Below, piece after piece: positions 54,413-63,105 of a stretch of 64,000 nt of DNA. Source of the stretch: Alphaproteobacteria bacterium (GTDB lineage: Bacteria > Pseudomonadota > Alphaproteobacteria > Reyranellales > Reyranellaceae); contig JAFKFL010000012.1 in NCBI GenBank assembly GCA_017308235.1, positions 248,001-312,000 on the forward strand, read 5' to 3'. The stretch's first letter is position 1, and every line of letters begins with the position of its first letter. The position numbers were made by a program, and so were the translations under genes. The notes beneath the pieces were generated by a model that was not told the origin of the DNA, did no database searches, and worked only from the letters and a program-made list of their open reading frames with translations.

Positions 54413-54707
54413 ATGCCATGCTATGTCATGCTGGAATTCATTGCGAAGCCCGGCACCGGGCCAGCGGTTTTGGAGGGTTTTGCGCGAAGCGCTGCCGGAG
54501 ACCCGCAACAAGGAAGGCTGCGACAGCCTTGAGGTTACGGTCAATCAAGACAACCGAGATAACATGCTGTTGGTCATGCGCTGGGCTTCGCGCAAATATT
54601 ATGAAATGTATCGTGCCTGGCGAGAAGCCAACGGCGATGTTCAGCGCTTCTCCGATGTGACGGTTGGCGGATTGTCGACCCGGTTCTTCGACGTCTCCGA
54701 TGTATGA
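54413..54707 (+). pseudogene. Frameshifted antibiotic-biosynthesis-monooxygenase (ABM) domain protein
   Basis: ATG 54413, with GGGGGA six bases upstream, encodes MPCYVMLEFIAKPGTGPAVLEGFAR. That frame then runs out of similarity and stops. The frame one base later continues with EALPETRNKEGCDSLEVTV and the rest of a roughly 98-residue ABM-fold protein to 54707. Joining the two at GCGCGAAG (54482-54489) restores a normal domain if CG is inserted, so a 2-bp deletion in a GCGCGC run probably broke the gene. It sits 11 bases after the substrate-binding protein gene. Confidence 0.7.
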
Positions 54708-54716
54708 GGGCCGTGC

Positions 54717-54767
54717 GGAGCAGAGGGCTTCCGGTCCGCTCATGAGCGCGCAAGATGCGCGCGGTCC
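54717..54767. repeat. Mini-hairpin repeat family B, head-to-head pair (copies D and C)
   Basis: Copy C (54742-54767, plus strand) is ATGA, stem GCGCGCA / TGCGCGC with loop AGA, then GGTCC. Copy D (54717-54743, minus strand) is degenerate and overlaps C by two bases, sharing the CATG centre. The arrangement repeats the head-to-head pairing at 32135-32193. Confidence 0.65.
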
Positions 54768-54779
54768 CATGAAGCGTTT

Positions 54780-55268
54780 CTACCGCACGCGATAGAGGAA
54801 GTAGCGGTCCTTCGGCACATCCGGCGGCTCGGGAAGCCGTTGCCAGCGTGCGACGTCGAGCGCCTGATTGGCCAGTATGTAGCTGCCTGGCGCGGCGAGC
54901 ATATCGAGCGCCGGTCCCAGCCAGCGGCCCATCGCCATGTTGGCGGCATGATCGCCGGTTCCGAGATCGGTGTGGATCAGCGCAGCCGTGGCGCCGAGCT
55001 GCCGGGCGGCGAGCTGAATGGAAGCGCGCGCCTCGCCAAGAAACAGGCGGTTATCGGGCGGGATGCAGTCGGGATGGGCAGCAACCTTGCGCTCGAAGAC
55101 ATAGATGTCTCGGCCAGGAAAGAGCGTGCGCAGATGGTCGTAGGTGCGGCCGTTGCCCAAGCCGACCTCGATCAGTGGGCCCGGCAGGCGATCGATCTTG
55201 TCCTTGAGGAAATTCAGGCAATCACGCTGCGCTTCCATGCGCGCGATGAAACTGTCGAGACGACTCAT
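54780..55268 (-). CDS. Small class I SAM-dependent methyltransferase
   Basis: The 162-residue protein has PGPLIEVGLGNGRTYDHLRTL (motif I), DIYVFERKVAAH (motif II), ATAALIHTDLGTGD (motif IV) and LDMLAAPGSYILANQAL, a compact Rossmann methyltransferase. It is the third gene of the minus-strand unit headed by the large ABC protein, 35 bases after the cyclic-nucleotide-binding gene. Its acceptor is unknown; a role in the neighbouring glycan locus is inferred from position only. Confidence 0.78.
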   Translation of the reverse strand: MSRLDSFIARMEAQRDCLNFLKDKIDRLPGPLIEVGLGNGRTYDHLRTLFPGRDIYVFERKVAAHPDCIPPDNRLFLGEARASIQLAARQLGATAALIHTDLGTGDHAANMAMGRWLGPALDMLAAPGSYILANQALDVARWQRLPEPPDVPKDRYFLYRVR

Positions 55269-55303
55269 GAATGGAAACTAAATGGAAACGAGGTCGATAT
55301 ATA

Positions 55304-55759
55304 TCAGGCGGCCTTGGAGGAGGTCGCGTCACGCAGCTTCTGGTTGGTATCCTCCAGGCGGTGCGCCAACTCGCGCATCATCTCGATCGCCATCTGCGGA
55401 AACTCGGCGACCAGGCGGTAGAACATGTCCTTGGAGATCTTGAGCGTCGTGAGCGGTTCGCACGCCTTGATGGTGGCCGTGCGCGGCACGTCGCTCAGGA
55501 TGGCGATGTCGCCGACGAAGCTGTTCTTCTTGAGCTCGGCGACCCGGATCTGGCCATTCGGCGTCTCGAGCAGCACGTCGGCGCTGCCGGCCAGGATCAC
55601 GTACATCGCATCGCCCACGTCGCCTTGATGGAACAATTCCTGGCCCGCGGCATAGTTCATGCGCTCGCCGGTGAAGGCGATCAGCTTGAGCTTGGCTGGC
55701 TCGACCTTGCCGAACAGCGGCACGCCTTTCAGGATCTCGACTTCTTCATTGAGGTTCAT
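55304..55759 (-). CDS. Cyclic-nucleotide-binding domain protein
   Basis: The 151-residue protein is a single CNBD/cupin unit: PLFGKVEPAKLKLIAF, GQELFHQGDVGDAMYVILAG, then the phosphate-binding cassette FVGDIAILSDVPRTATI, with the key Arg and an Asp in place of the usual Glu, and a C-terminal helix EMMRELAHRLEDTNQKL. It has no DNA-binding domain, so it is likely a regulatory partner rather than a CRP-type factor. It starts 31 bases after the ABC protein gene, a position suggesting that cAMP or cGMP controls that protein. Confidence 0.87.
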   Translation of the reverse strand: MNLNEEVEILKGVPLFGKVEPAKLKLIAFTGERMNYAAGQELFHQGDVGDAMYVILAGSADVLLETPNGQIRVAELKKNSFVGDIAILSDVPRTATIKACEPLTTLKISKDMFYRLVAEFPQMAIEMMRELAHRLEDTNQKLRDATSSKAA

Positions 55760-55790
55760 CGTACCCTCCGATTACCGACCGTCCGTGCGC

Positions 55791-58526
55791 CTATGCCGAC
55801 TGCATGAGCTCGCCATAGAGCCCGCCCTTCTTCTCGAGTTCAGCCGGCTCACCCTGGACCACGATCTTGCCGGCCTTCATGACAACGATGCGATCGAATG
55901 GCTCGGCCTGGTCCGGCCGATTCGCGATCCACACCACACCACGCCCCTCTTTCGCCGTCGCCAGGATGTTGTCTCGAATGCGGTCCTGGGTCCGGCCATC
56001 GAACACTGCGACCGCCTCGTTCACCACCAGGAACTGCGGCCGCTTGATCAGCGCGCGCGCAATGCCGAGCTTCTGACGCTGGGTCGCCGGCAAGCGCTTG
56101 CCTGCCACGCCGACATTGTACTCCAGGCCGACTTCGATCACCGAATCGCGCAACTTGAGCTCGGTCAGCACTTGGGAGATCAGGGCAACGATGCGGGTTT
56201 CGGCCTGGGCCTGGCCGTAGACCAGACGGCCGAACAGCACATTGTCCTGCACCGTGGCCGCGCTGTTGTAACGTTGGACGTCGTAGAACTCGACCTCGCC
56301 GCGCAGCGCATCGGGCAGATGGGCCGCGAACGCGCGGCGGGCCGCGAGCAGCCGTTCCTCCATCGCCGCGTCGATCAGGCCAAGGCGGTGCCGGGCCTCG
56401 ATGTAACGCAGCGGCAGGGTCATCAGGCGCAGGCGGTCGGCCTCCGGCACCGCCTCGGCGCCCTTGCCGCCCAGGCGCTGCAGGAGCAGGCGCACGTTGG
56501 GTAGTTCGTCGGCCGAGATGAAGCTGTACTGCTCAAACAGCGGATTGTCGGGCGACAGGCCGGAGAAGAGTTCGACCATGGTCTCGGCGATTGAAAGGCC
56601 CATCCGCAGCAGATCCTGATCCAGGCCGGCATCCTTCAGGACCGACTGTACGTAAGGCTCGGCGGCAAGCCGGTCGCTGTCGAACCCACGCCCGACCGGC
56701 GTGCCAAATAGGAGGTTCTCCGCCACCGACAGGTTCTTGTTGTACTTGTCTGGATCGAACGGCTCGATCAGCCCGGCATAGGCGGGGTCCTGCAGCCGGA
56801 CGTGGAGCGCCTTGCGCGCGGCCAGGATCTTCTCCGCGAGATCAGGTCGGCGATTGCCGTCGATGGCGCCGCGCAGCCCCAACGAATAGATCTCCTCGTC
56901 GAACTCGACCTGCGTCAGCGTCTCGACGATACGAGGCAGCAGGTCCGCCGGCCCGGTGGCGCCGGCCAGCTCATAGTCGATCCAGTCGGCATTGGGATCG
57001 AGCACCGGATTGCCGGCGCGCTCGGCCTCGCGCCAGAACGCCTCGCGCGCCATGCGGGCTGCATCGTCGTAGGCCGCTGGCGCGATCGGTCGGTGCTTCA
57101 GCCCCAGCAACAGGTTGTCGCGCACCGACAGGGGGAAGAGATAGGTCTCCTGGCCGATGTAGGCGGTGCGTGCACCCAGCACGGCCTCGGGAATCTGGAA
57201 GAAATCCTGGCCGTCGATCTTGATCGAGCCGCTGCTCGGCAGGACGAGCCGTGCCAGTACCTGGCCCAGCACGTCCTTGCCTGAGCTTGCCGCGCCGATC
57301 ACCGCCATCCGCGAGTCGGTCGAGACGGTGAGCGTGACGCCGTCGAGCTGCTTCAAGCGCCCGTCCTCGCTGACCGTGACGCTCGACAGGATGAACTCAT
57401 GGCCGAGCATCGGCGGCGGCCCTTCGGGCAGCGCCTGCAGCTCTTGCGGCATCATGCCTTCGGGCTGGAACTGGTCGATCACCTGCTCGTACTTGATCTG
57501 CACGTCCTGGCGCTGCTGGTCCCAGTCGATCAGCTCCTTGATCGGCGAGGGCAGGTCCTTGTAGGCGAGCAGCACGCCCACCACCGCGCCGACGCTCATG
57601 TGGCCTTCGATGGCGAAGTAGCCGCCCAGCAGATAGATGGCGAACGGCGTCGCCTGGGAGAGGATGTTGTTCCAGAACTTGGCGACGAACTTCTTGTTGT
57701 AGAGATCGAAGCGGATCCTGAAGATGTGGCCCAGCCGTTCGGCGATGTCGGCACGCTCGTAATTGGCCGTTCCGTGGATGTGGATCTCGCTCACGCCGTC
57801 GGCCGTCTCGGCAATGCGGCCGGCGAGCAGGCGCGCGGTCAGCTGGCGTTGGCGGCCGAGCACCAGCACGGGTTTGCGCAGGCGCGGCACGATCACCATC
57901 TGCACGGCCAGCAACGCGATCACCACGATGCTGAGCAGAAAATTCTGCATCATGATGAAGGCGATCGCGGTCAGTGCCTGACCGCCGAGGAACATCGGCT
58001 GCACGAAGGCATCACCGATGAAGCCACCCAGCGGCTCGACCTCGTCCTTGATCATGGTGGCGAGCTCGGCCTGCTTGACCTTGCGGAAGTGCGCCGGCGG
58101 GAAGCGCAGGATCCGGTCGTAGAGCTCGTAGCGCAGGCGGCGCAGCATGCGCTCGCCCATGCGGCCCTTCAGGGTATTGATACTGCGCTTGAACTGGCTG
58201 TTCACGATTACCGCGGCCAGGAACACGAAGCTCATGATTACAAGATACTGGAGCTGGTCGACGCGAATTCCATCAAACAGCCGCAAAACATGACCGCCGA
58301 GGAAGTCAGGCAGCGGAATCTCGAGCGTCAGGACGCGCACTTCAGCTGCAGCCTTGAACGCGTTTCCCGAGATGCCGTTGTTGACGATCGCCTTCGGGAC
58401 GGTCAGGGACAGGAAGTAAAAGACCTGCGCCAACACCACGAGGCCGAGGATGACAAGCTGCTCGGGCCGGCTGTGTCGCCAGATATAAGAGAACAGACTG
58501 CGATGCATCGGACCCCGGATTGCCAC
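55791..58526 (-). CDS. ABC transporter-like protein with a divergent, internally repeated nucleotide-binding domain
   Basis: The 911-residue protein has an ABC exporter membrane domain (about six helices, residues 20-330) fused to a nucleotide-binding domain from about 375. The active-site motifs deviate: Walker A GAASSGKD (411-418), signature LPATQRQ (812-818), Walker B FLVVNE with Asn836 for Asp, and switch WIANRP with Asn869 for His. Walker A and signature are about 400 residues apart instead of the usual 100-120, because a segment has been inserted or repeated: SVRDNLLLG (467-475), SVAENLLFG (600-608) and TVQDNVLFG (758-766) recur. GTG 58526 or ATG 58508 may start it. It might be a regulated exporter or a non-hydrolysing relative. 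Confidence 0.88.
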   Translation of the reverse strand: MAIRGPMHRSLFSYIWRHSRPEQLVILGLVVLAQVFYFLSLTVPKAIVNNGISGNAFKAAAEVRVLTLEIPLPDFLGGHVLRLFDGIRVDQLQYLVIMSFVFLAAVIVNSQFKRSINTLKGRMGERMLRRLRYELYDRILRFPPAHFRKVKQAELATMIKDEVEPLGGFIGDAFVQPMFLGGQALTAIAFIMMQNFLLSIVVIALLAVQMVIVPRLRKPVLVLGRQRQLTARLLAGRIAETADGVSEIHIHGTANYERADIAERLGHIFRIRFDLYNKKFVAKFWNNILSQATPFAIYLLGGYFAIEGHMSVGAVVGVLLAYKDLPSPIKELIDWDQQRQDVQIKYEQVIDQFQPEGMMPQELQALPEGPPPMLGHEFILSSVTVSEDGRLKQLDGVTLTVSTDSRMAVIGAASSGKDVLGQVLARLVLPSSGSIKIDGQDFFQIPEAVLGARTAYIGQETYLFPLSVRDNLLLGLKHRPIAPAAYDDAARMAREAFWREAERAGNPVLDPNADWIDYELAGATGPADLLPRIVETLTQVEFDEEIYSLGLRGAIDGNRRPDLAEKILAARKALHVRLQDPAYAGLIEPFDPDKYNKNLSVAENLLFGTPVGRGFDSDRLAAEPYVQSVLKDAGLDQDLLRMGLSIAETMVELFSGLSPDNPLFEQYSFISADELPNVRLLLQRLGGKGAEAVPEADRLRLMTLPLRYIEARHRLGLIDAAMEERLLAARRAFAAHLPDALRGEVEFYDVQRYNSAATVQDNVLFGRLVYGQAQAETRIVALISQVLTELKLRDSVIEVGLEYNVGVAGKRLPATQRQKLGIARALIKRPQFLVVNEAVAVFDGRTQDRIRDNILATAKEGRGVVWIANRPDQAEPFDRIVVMKAGKIVVQGEPAELEKKGGLYGELMQSA

Positions 58527-58701
58527 CGGCTCGAATCACCTATATTCGATCAGACCCTTGATTACATTTAATATTTTTGCAACCGGCCGGGGGTTCGCAG
58601 CCTGCCCGGCCCTGTGGCATAGTTCCTCAAATTCACCGGTCGGGGCAAGTGCAACGACCAAGGGAATGGCCACAGGGACGGCCACGGGGAGATCGCGTCG
58701 C

Positions 58702-59991
58702 ATGTCCGCCAGCAACCGGTCAAAACGTGTGCTGCTCTATAGCCACGATTCCTACGGCCTCGGCCATGTCAGCCGCTGTCGCACCATCGCCAATGCCATC
58801 GTCGAGGCCGACAGCTCGATCTCGGTCCTGATCCTGTCGGGCTCGCCGGTGATCGGGTCCTACGAATTCCGGTCCGGCATCGATTTCGTGCGCATCCCCG
58901 GCATGGTGAAGCAGATCACCGGCGAATACGACGCTGCCAATCTGCGCGTCGGCGTCGAGCACACGCTTGCGATCCGCACCCGCATCATCCGCGACACCGC
59001 CGATATCTATCGGCCCGACCTTTTCATCGTCGACAAGGAACCGCTCGGCCTGCGCGGCGAGGTCGTGCCTGCGCTCGAGCTTTTGAAAGAGCGCGACACG
59101 CCGCTGATCTTCGGCTTGCGCGACGTGGTCGACGATCCCGCTCAGCTCGCCGTCGAGTGGCAGCGCAAGAAGGTGATGCCCGCCTTGCGCGATCTCTACG
59201 ACGAAATCTGGGCCTACGGCCTGCCGCAGGTGAACAAGCCCCTGGCCGGTCTCGACCTGCCGCCGTCGGTCCGCCACAAGACGATCTACACCGGCTATCT
59301 CCGCCGCGACCTGCCCCTGCATGTCGACCTGCCGCACGAGATCGAGGAGACCGATGAACCTTTCATCCTGGTGACGCCAGGCGGTGGGGGCGACGGCGAG
59401 GATCTGGTCGATTGGGTGCTGTCGGCCTACGAGGCCGACCCGCACATCCCCTACGGCGCGGTGATCGTGTTCGGTCCGTTCATGGCGGCGACGGCACGCG
59501 AGGCCTTCAAGGAGCGCGCGGCGCAATTCCCCAACATCCGCACGCTGACCTTCACCAACAACCTCGGCGCCTTGATGCATCGCGCCGCTGGCGTGGTGGC
59601 GATGGGGGGCTACAACACTTTTTGCGAGATCCTGTCGTTCGACAAGCGCGCCATCATCGTGCCGCGTACGCGGCCGCGGCTGGAGCAGTTCATCCGGGCC
59701 CGCGCTGCGCGTAATCTCGGCCTGGTCGAGATGCTGGATGCCGAGGCCGGGCGCGATCCTCTTGTAATGGCGACGGCCCTGCGCCAGTTGCCGCAGCAAG
59801 GCCTGCCGAGCAATGTGATCGTTCCTGGCCTGCTCGATGGCCTTCCCAATGTCTGGCGGCTGGTTTCCAAGCAGCTGTCCCATCCCCATCGCGGCCTCGC
59901 CTCCATCGACGGGACGGCAATCGACGAGTTTGGCACAAGCGAGCCCTCCACGGACCTTCCCGACAATGTCACGGCGCGCGCCAAGCTCTAG
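58702..59991 (+). CDS. Glycosyltransferase, MurG-like (COG4671 type)
   Basis: The 429-residue GT-B protein starts KRVLLYSHDSYGLGHVSRCRTIANAI, with the Gly-rich acceptor-side loop and His. DLFIVDKEPLGLRGE, DTPLIFGLRDVVDDP, PFILVTPGGGGDGEDL and the donor-site AAGVVAMGGYNTFCEILSFDKRAIIVPRTRPRLEQFIRA follow, resembling UDP-sugar-binding GT28-type enzymes. ATG 58702 follows GGGGAG at 10 bases; longer frames are unsupported. It is the first gene of the plus-strand arm, divergent from the ABC protein. A second protein of the same type is at 63102. Sugar and acceptor are unknown. Confidence 0.85.
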   Translation: MSASNRSKRVLLYSHDSYGLGHVSRCRTIANAIVEADSSISVLILSGSPVIGSYEFRSGIDFVRIPGMVKQITGEYDAANLRVGVEHTLAIRTRIIRDTADIYRPDLFIVDKEPLGLRGEVVPALELLKERDTPLIFGLRDVVDDPAQLAVEWQRKKVMPALRDLYDEIWAYGLPQVNKPLAGLDLPPSVRHKTIYTGYLRRDLPLHVDLPHEIEETDEPFILVTPGGGGDGEDLVDWVLSAYEADPHIPYGAVIVFGPFMAATAREAFKERAAQFPNIRTLTFTNNLGALMHRAAGVVAMGGYNTFCEILSFDKRAIIVPRTRPRLEQFIRARAARNLGLVEMLDAEAGRDPLVMATALRQLPQQGLPSNVIVPGLLDGLPNVWRLVSKQLSHPHRGLASIDGTAIDEFGTSEPSTDLPDNVTARAKL

Positions 59992-60107
59992 GACTTGCTT
60001 GGCAATGTTGGAATACAAGCTACCTCACCCCGAGGAACAGCCACGGCCTCTGCAGGGGGAGCGAGATTTTGTCTGGGCGCTAAGAGCTTCTAAAACATCG
60101 GTGAGAT

Positions 60108-61400
60108 ATGACGGACGGAAATGACGCGCGCATCGCGGTCGTAGTGAAATGCTGGCCGCGATTGTCGGAAACCTTCATCGCCCAGGAGATGACCGGGCTG
60201 GAGGCGCGTGGGCTCAAGCTCGTGATCTATTCGCTGCGGCTGCCGACCGATCCCGCCGTCCATCCCGCACATGCGCGGGTCAAGGCGCCGATCGTTTATA
60301 TGCCCGAGTATCTCAAGAACGAACCGCTGCGTGTGCTGCGCTCCTGGTGGAAGGTCCGCAAACTGCCGGGCTACCGCGCCGCCCGCGCGCGCTTCCTGCA
60401 CGACCTCGTGCGCGATCGCACGCCCAACCGCGTCAGGCGCTTCGGCCAGGCGATGGTGCTGGCCGCCGAGATGCCGCAAGGCATCGAGCGCATGTACGCG
60501 CACTTCATCCATACCCCGGCCTCGGCGACGCGCTACGCGGCGCTGATGCGCGGCTTGCCGTGGAGCGCGTCGGCGCATGCCAAGGACATCTGGACCAGCC
60601 AGGAATGGGAACTGCGCACCAAGCTCGGCGACATCGATTGGCTGATCACCTGCACGCGCTTCGCGCTCGGCCGGCTGAAGGAGCTGGTGGCCGATCGCAA
60701 CCGGCTGCGCCTTGTCTATCACGGCCTCGATCTCGCCAACCTGCCGGTGCCGCCGGCCGAACGTTCGCGGCGCGATGGCAGCGATCCCAAGGATCCTGTC
60801 GTCATCCTGTCGGTCGGCCGGCGCGTCGCCAAGAAGGGCTACGACGACCTGCTGGCTGCCCTGGCGCGCCTGCCCAAGGATTTGAACTGGCGTTTCGAGC
60901 ATATCGGCGCGGGCGTGCTGGGCGACAGCTTCGAGCAGACGGCCGAGAAGCTGGGCATCGCCGAACGCTGCGTTTGGCACGGCGCACGGCCGCAGGCCGA
61001 GGTCTTCGCGGCCTACCAGCGCGCCGACATCTTTGTGCTGGCCAGCAAGACCGCCGATGACGGGGATCGTGAGGGCATGCCCAACGTCCTGCAGGAGGCA
61101 GGCTACCAGCGCATGGCGATCGTCTCGACGCGCTCGGCGGCGATCGGCGAATTCATCACCGACCAGGACAACGGCCTGCTGGCTGATCCTGGCGCGCCCG
61201 AGCAGCTTGCGGTGGCGCTCGAACGGCTGGCGCGCGATCCCGAGATGCGCGCGCGCTTCGGCAACCGGGCCAACGAGATCGTCCGTACGCGCTTTTCCTA
61301 CGAAGCCGGTGTCGACTGGATCGCCCGCTCGCTCGCCCAGCCGGCCAACAGCAATCTCGCGCCACAGATCGAGACGCCCGAGGTTCGTGCGGCGGAGTAG
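60108..61400 (+). CDS. Glycosyltransferase family 4 protein
   Basis: The 430-residue GT-B enzyme has N-terminal IAVVVKCWPRLSETFIAQEM and WSASAHAKDIWTSQEWEL. The GT4 C-terminal half has VVILSVGRRVAKKGYDDLLAAL, WHGARPQAEVFAAYQRADIFVLAS and DREGMPNVLQEAGYQRMAIVST, with the E-x7-E motif. The SETF(I/V) start is typical of exopolysaccharide/colanic-acid-type transferases. It has no signal peptide and acts in the cytoplasm. The next gene follows after 2 bases. Confidence 0.88.
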   Translation: MTDGNDARIAVVVKCWPRLSETFIAQEMTGLEARGLKLVIYSLRLPTDPAVHPAHARVKAPIVYMPEYLKNEPLRVLRSWWKVRKLPGYRAARARFLHDLVRDRTPNRVRRFGQAMVLAAEMPQGIERMYAHFIHTPASATRYAALMRGLPWSASAHAKDIWTSQEWELRTKLGDIDWLITCTRFALGRLKELVADRNRLRLVYHGLDLANLPVPPAERSRRDGSDPKDPVVILSVGRRVAKKGYDDLLAALARLPKDLNWRFEHIGAGVLGDSFEQTAEKLGIAERCVWHGARPQAEVFAAYQRADIFVLASKTADDGDREGMPNVLQEAGYQRMAIVSTRSAAIGEFITDQDNGLLADPGAPEQLAVALERLARDPEMRARFGNRANEIVRTRFSYEAGVDWIARSLAQPANSNLAPQIETPEVRAAE

Positions 61401-61402
61401 GA

Positions 61403-62509
61403 ATGCGCGTGCTCCTGCACACGCCGCTGAAGCCGCCCGACAGCCCCATCGCCTCCGGCGACCGCGAGATGGCAAGAGGCCTGCAGCGCCTGCTGGTCGG
61501 TCTCGGTCATCGGGTGGTGATGCCGGCGGAGAGCCGCGTCGCGCCAGGTGTTCCCGCACCGGCGGCCCATCTCGCCCTGGAAAGGCGCGCCCGCGATCAA
61601 GCGCGGCGCATCATCGCCCGCTGGCGGGCGATGCCGAAGCGCCATCCTGAGCGGTTCGATCTCTGGTTCACCTATCATTCCTGGTACCGCAAGCCCGATT
61701 GGCTGGGACCGCTGGTGACGCGCGCGCTTGGCATTCCCTACGTGATCGCCGAAGCCTCGCATTCCCCGCGCCGGGCGCAGGGTCCGACACGGCTCGGCCA
61801 TCGCGCCGCGGAGCGGGCCATCGCCGCGGCCGACCTGGTGCTGACGGTCAGTCCCCGGGACATCGCGGGCGTGAAGATGCGGCTGAAGCCGGGAGCCCAC
61901 CAGCGGCCCTTGCCGCCCTTCATCGATGCCTCGCCTTTCCGGGCGGCCGCGGCGCAACGAGGGGCCAACGACCCGCCGGTGCTGCTGAGCGTCGGCATGA
62001 TGCGTCAGCGCGACAAGCTCGATTCCTACCGTGTTCTCGCCAAGGCATTCTCCCTCCTCGCGGATCGGCCTTGGCGGGCGGTCCTGATCGGCGACGGGCC
62101 GGCGCGGGCCGAAATCGAGGCGCTGATGGCGCCGTTTGGACCGCGCGTGTGCTTCGCCGGCGCCGTGCCGCACGAGGCGCTGCCGGCGTTCTATGCCGCG
62201 GCAGACCTTTACCTGTGGCCCGCAATCAACGAAGCCTATGGCATGGCTTTTCTCGAGGCTGAGGCGAGCGGCCTGCCCGTCGTCGCGGGTCGCACGGGTG
62301 GAGTGCCGGCGGTCGTGGCCGATGGCGTCGCGGGCATCCTGACGCCGATCGGCGATGCCGCCGCATTTGCCGCGGCGGTTGCCCGCCTGCTCGATGATCC
62401 CGCCGATCGCAGCCGCTTCAGCGCGGGCGCGGCACGCCGCGTGCTGCAGCACCACGACGAACCCGTCGCGGCGCGAGAGCTCGGCGTCGCCTTGCAGTTG
62501 CTGCGATGA
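61403..62509 (+). CDS. Glycosyltransferase family 4 protein
   Basis: The 368-residue GT-B protein starts MRVLLHTPLKPPDSPIASGDREMARGLQRLL, then FDLWFTYHSWYRKPDWLGP, VIAEASHSPRRAQGP, VLLSVGMMRQRDKLDSY and YAAADLYLWPAINEAYGMAFLEAEASGLPVVAGRTGGVP (GT4 nucleotide-sugar site). A terminal VARLLDDPADRSRF helix closes the fold. Its stop overlaps the start of the phosphatase gene by 4 bases. Donor and acceptor are unknown. Confidence 0.88.
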   Translation: MRVLLHTPLKPPDSPIASGDREMARGLQRLLVGLGHRVVMPAESRVAPGVPAPAAHLALERRARDQARRIIARWRAMPKRHPERFDLWFTYHSWYRKPDWLGPLVTRALGIPYVIAEASHSPRRAQGPTRLGHRAAERAIAAADLVLTVSPRDIAGVKMRLKPGAHQRPLPPFIDASPFRAAAAQRGANDPPVLLSVGMMRQRDKLDSYRVLAKAFSLLADRPWRAVLIGDGPARAEIEALMAPFGPRVCFAGAVPHEALPAFYAAADLYLWPAINEAYGMAFLEAEASGLPVVAGRTGGVPAVVADGVAGILTPIGDAAAFAAAVARLLDDPADRSRFSAGAARRVLQHHDEPVAARELGVALQLLR

Positions 62510-63105
62510 GCGGCGTGCCTTTCGCCATCCTTCGCCACGCGTCGACCGCCTGGAATGAATCACGTCGCCTGCAGGGCATGACGGACATTCCGCTCAGCGC
62601 CGACGGCGAGGCTCAGGCGCGGCAATGGCGCTTGCCCGCGCCGGCAAAAAACTGGAAGCGCATCAGCAGCCCGCTCGTGCGTGCGCGCCGAACGGCCGAG
62701 CTCGTGGAGCCCATGGCGCCAATCTCTATCGAGCCGCGTCTGCGCGAGATGAGCTTTGGCGTCTGGGAGGGTCACACGATCGCCGAGTTGCGCGAGACCG
62801 TCGGCGCCCCGTTCCTCGACGCTGAACGGCGCGGCCTCGACTTCCAGGCACCCAGCGGGGAATCGCCGCGCGCGACCATGGTACGGCTTTCGGATTGGTT
62901 GGCGGAGCTTGCGTCGGCCGGCGAGCCGGTCGTCGCGGTCACGCACAAGGCTGCGATCCGCGCGCTCCTTGCGCTGGCGACGGGATGGCAGATGACCGAT
63001 CGCCAGCCGATGAAGCTCGATTGGCAAAGGCTCCATTACTTCACCGCTCACCGCGACGGCGGTGTGACGGTCGATCGGCTGAACGTGGCGATGGACGGCG
63101 CATGA
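62506..63105 (+). CDS. Histidine phosphatase family protein
   Basis: The 199-residue protein is of the phosphoglycerate-mutase-like superfamily: catalytic FAILRHASTAWNESRRLQG (RHA instead of RHG), LVRARRTAEL, acid LREMSFGVWEGHT and second His in VAVTHKAAIRALLAL. It may remove phosphate from a sugar or lipid-linked intermediate. Tight overlaps with glycosyltransferase genes on both sides tie it to the glycan pathway rather than glycolysis. Confidence 0.87.
   Translation: MSGVPFAILRHASTAWNESRRLQGMTDIPLSADGEAQARQWRLPAPAKNWKRISSPLVRARRTAELVEPMAPISIEPRLREMSFGVWEGHTIAELRETVGAPFLDAERRGLDFQAPSGESPRATMVRLSDWLAELASAGEPVVAVTHKAAIRALLALATGWQMTDRQPMKLDWQRLHYFTAHRDGGVTVDRLNVAMDGA

Noticed and set aside
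54470..54500. Programmed frameshift to join the two halves of the ABM gene
   Set aside because: There is no slippery heptamer or downstream structure at the junction; a GCGCGC-run deletion is simpler.
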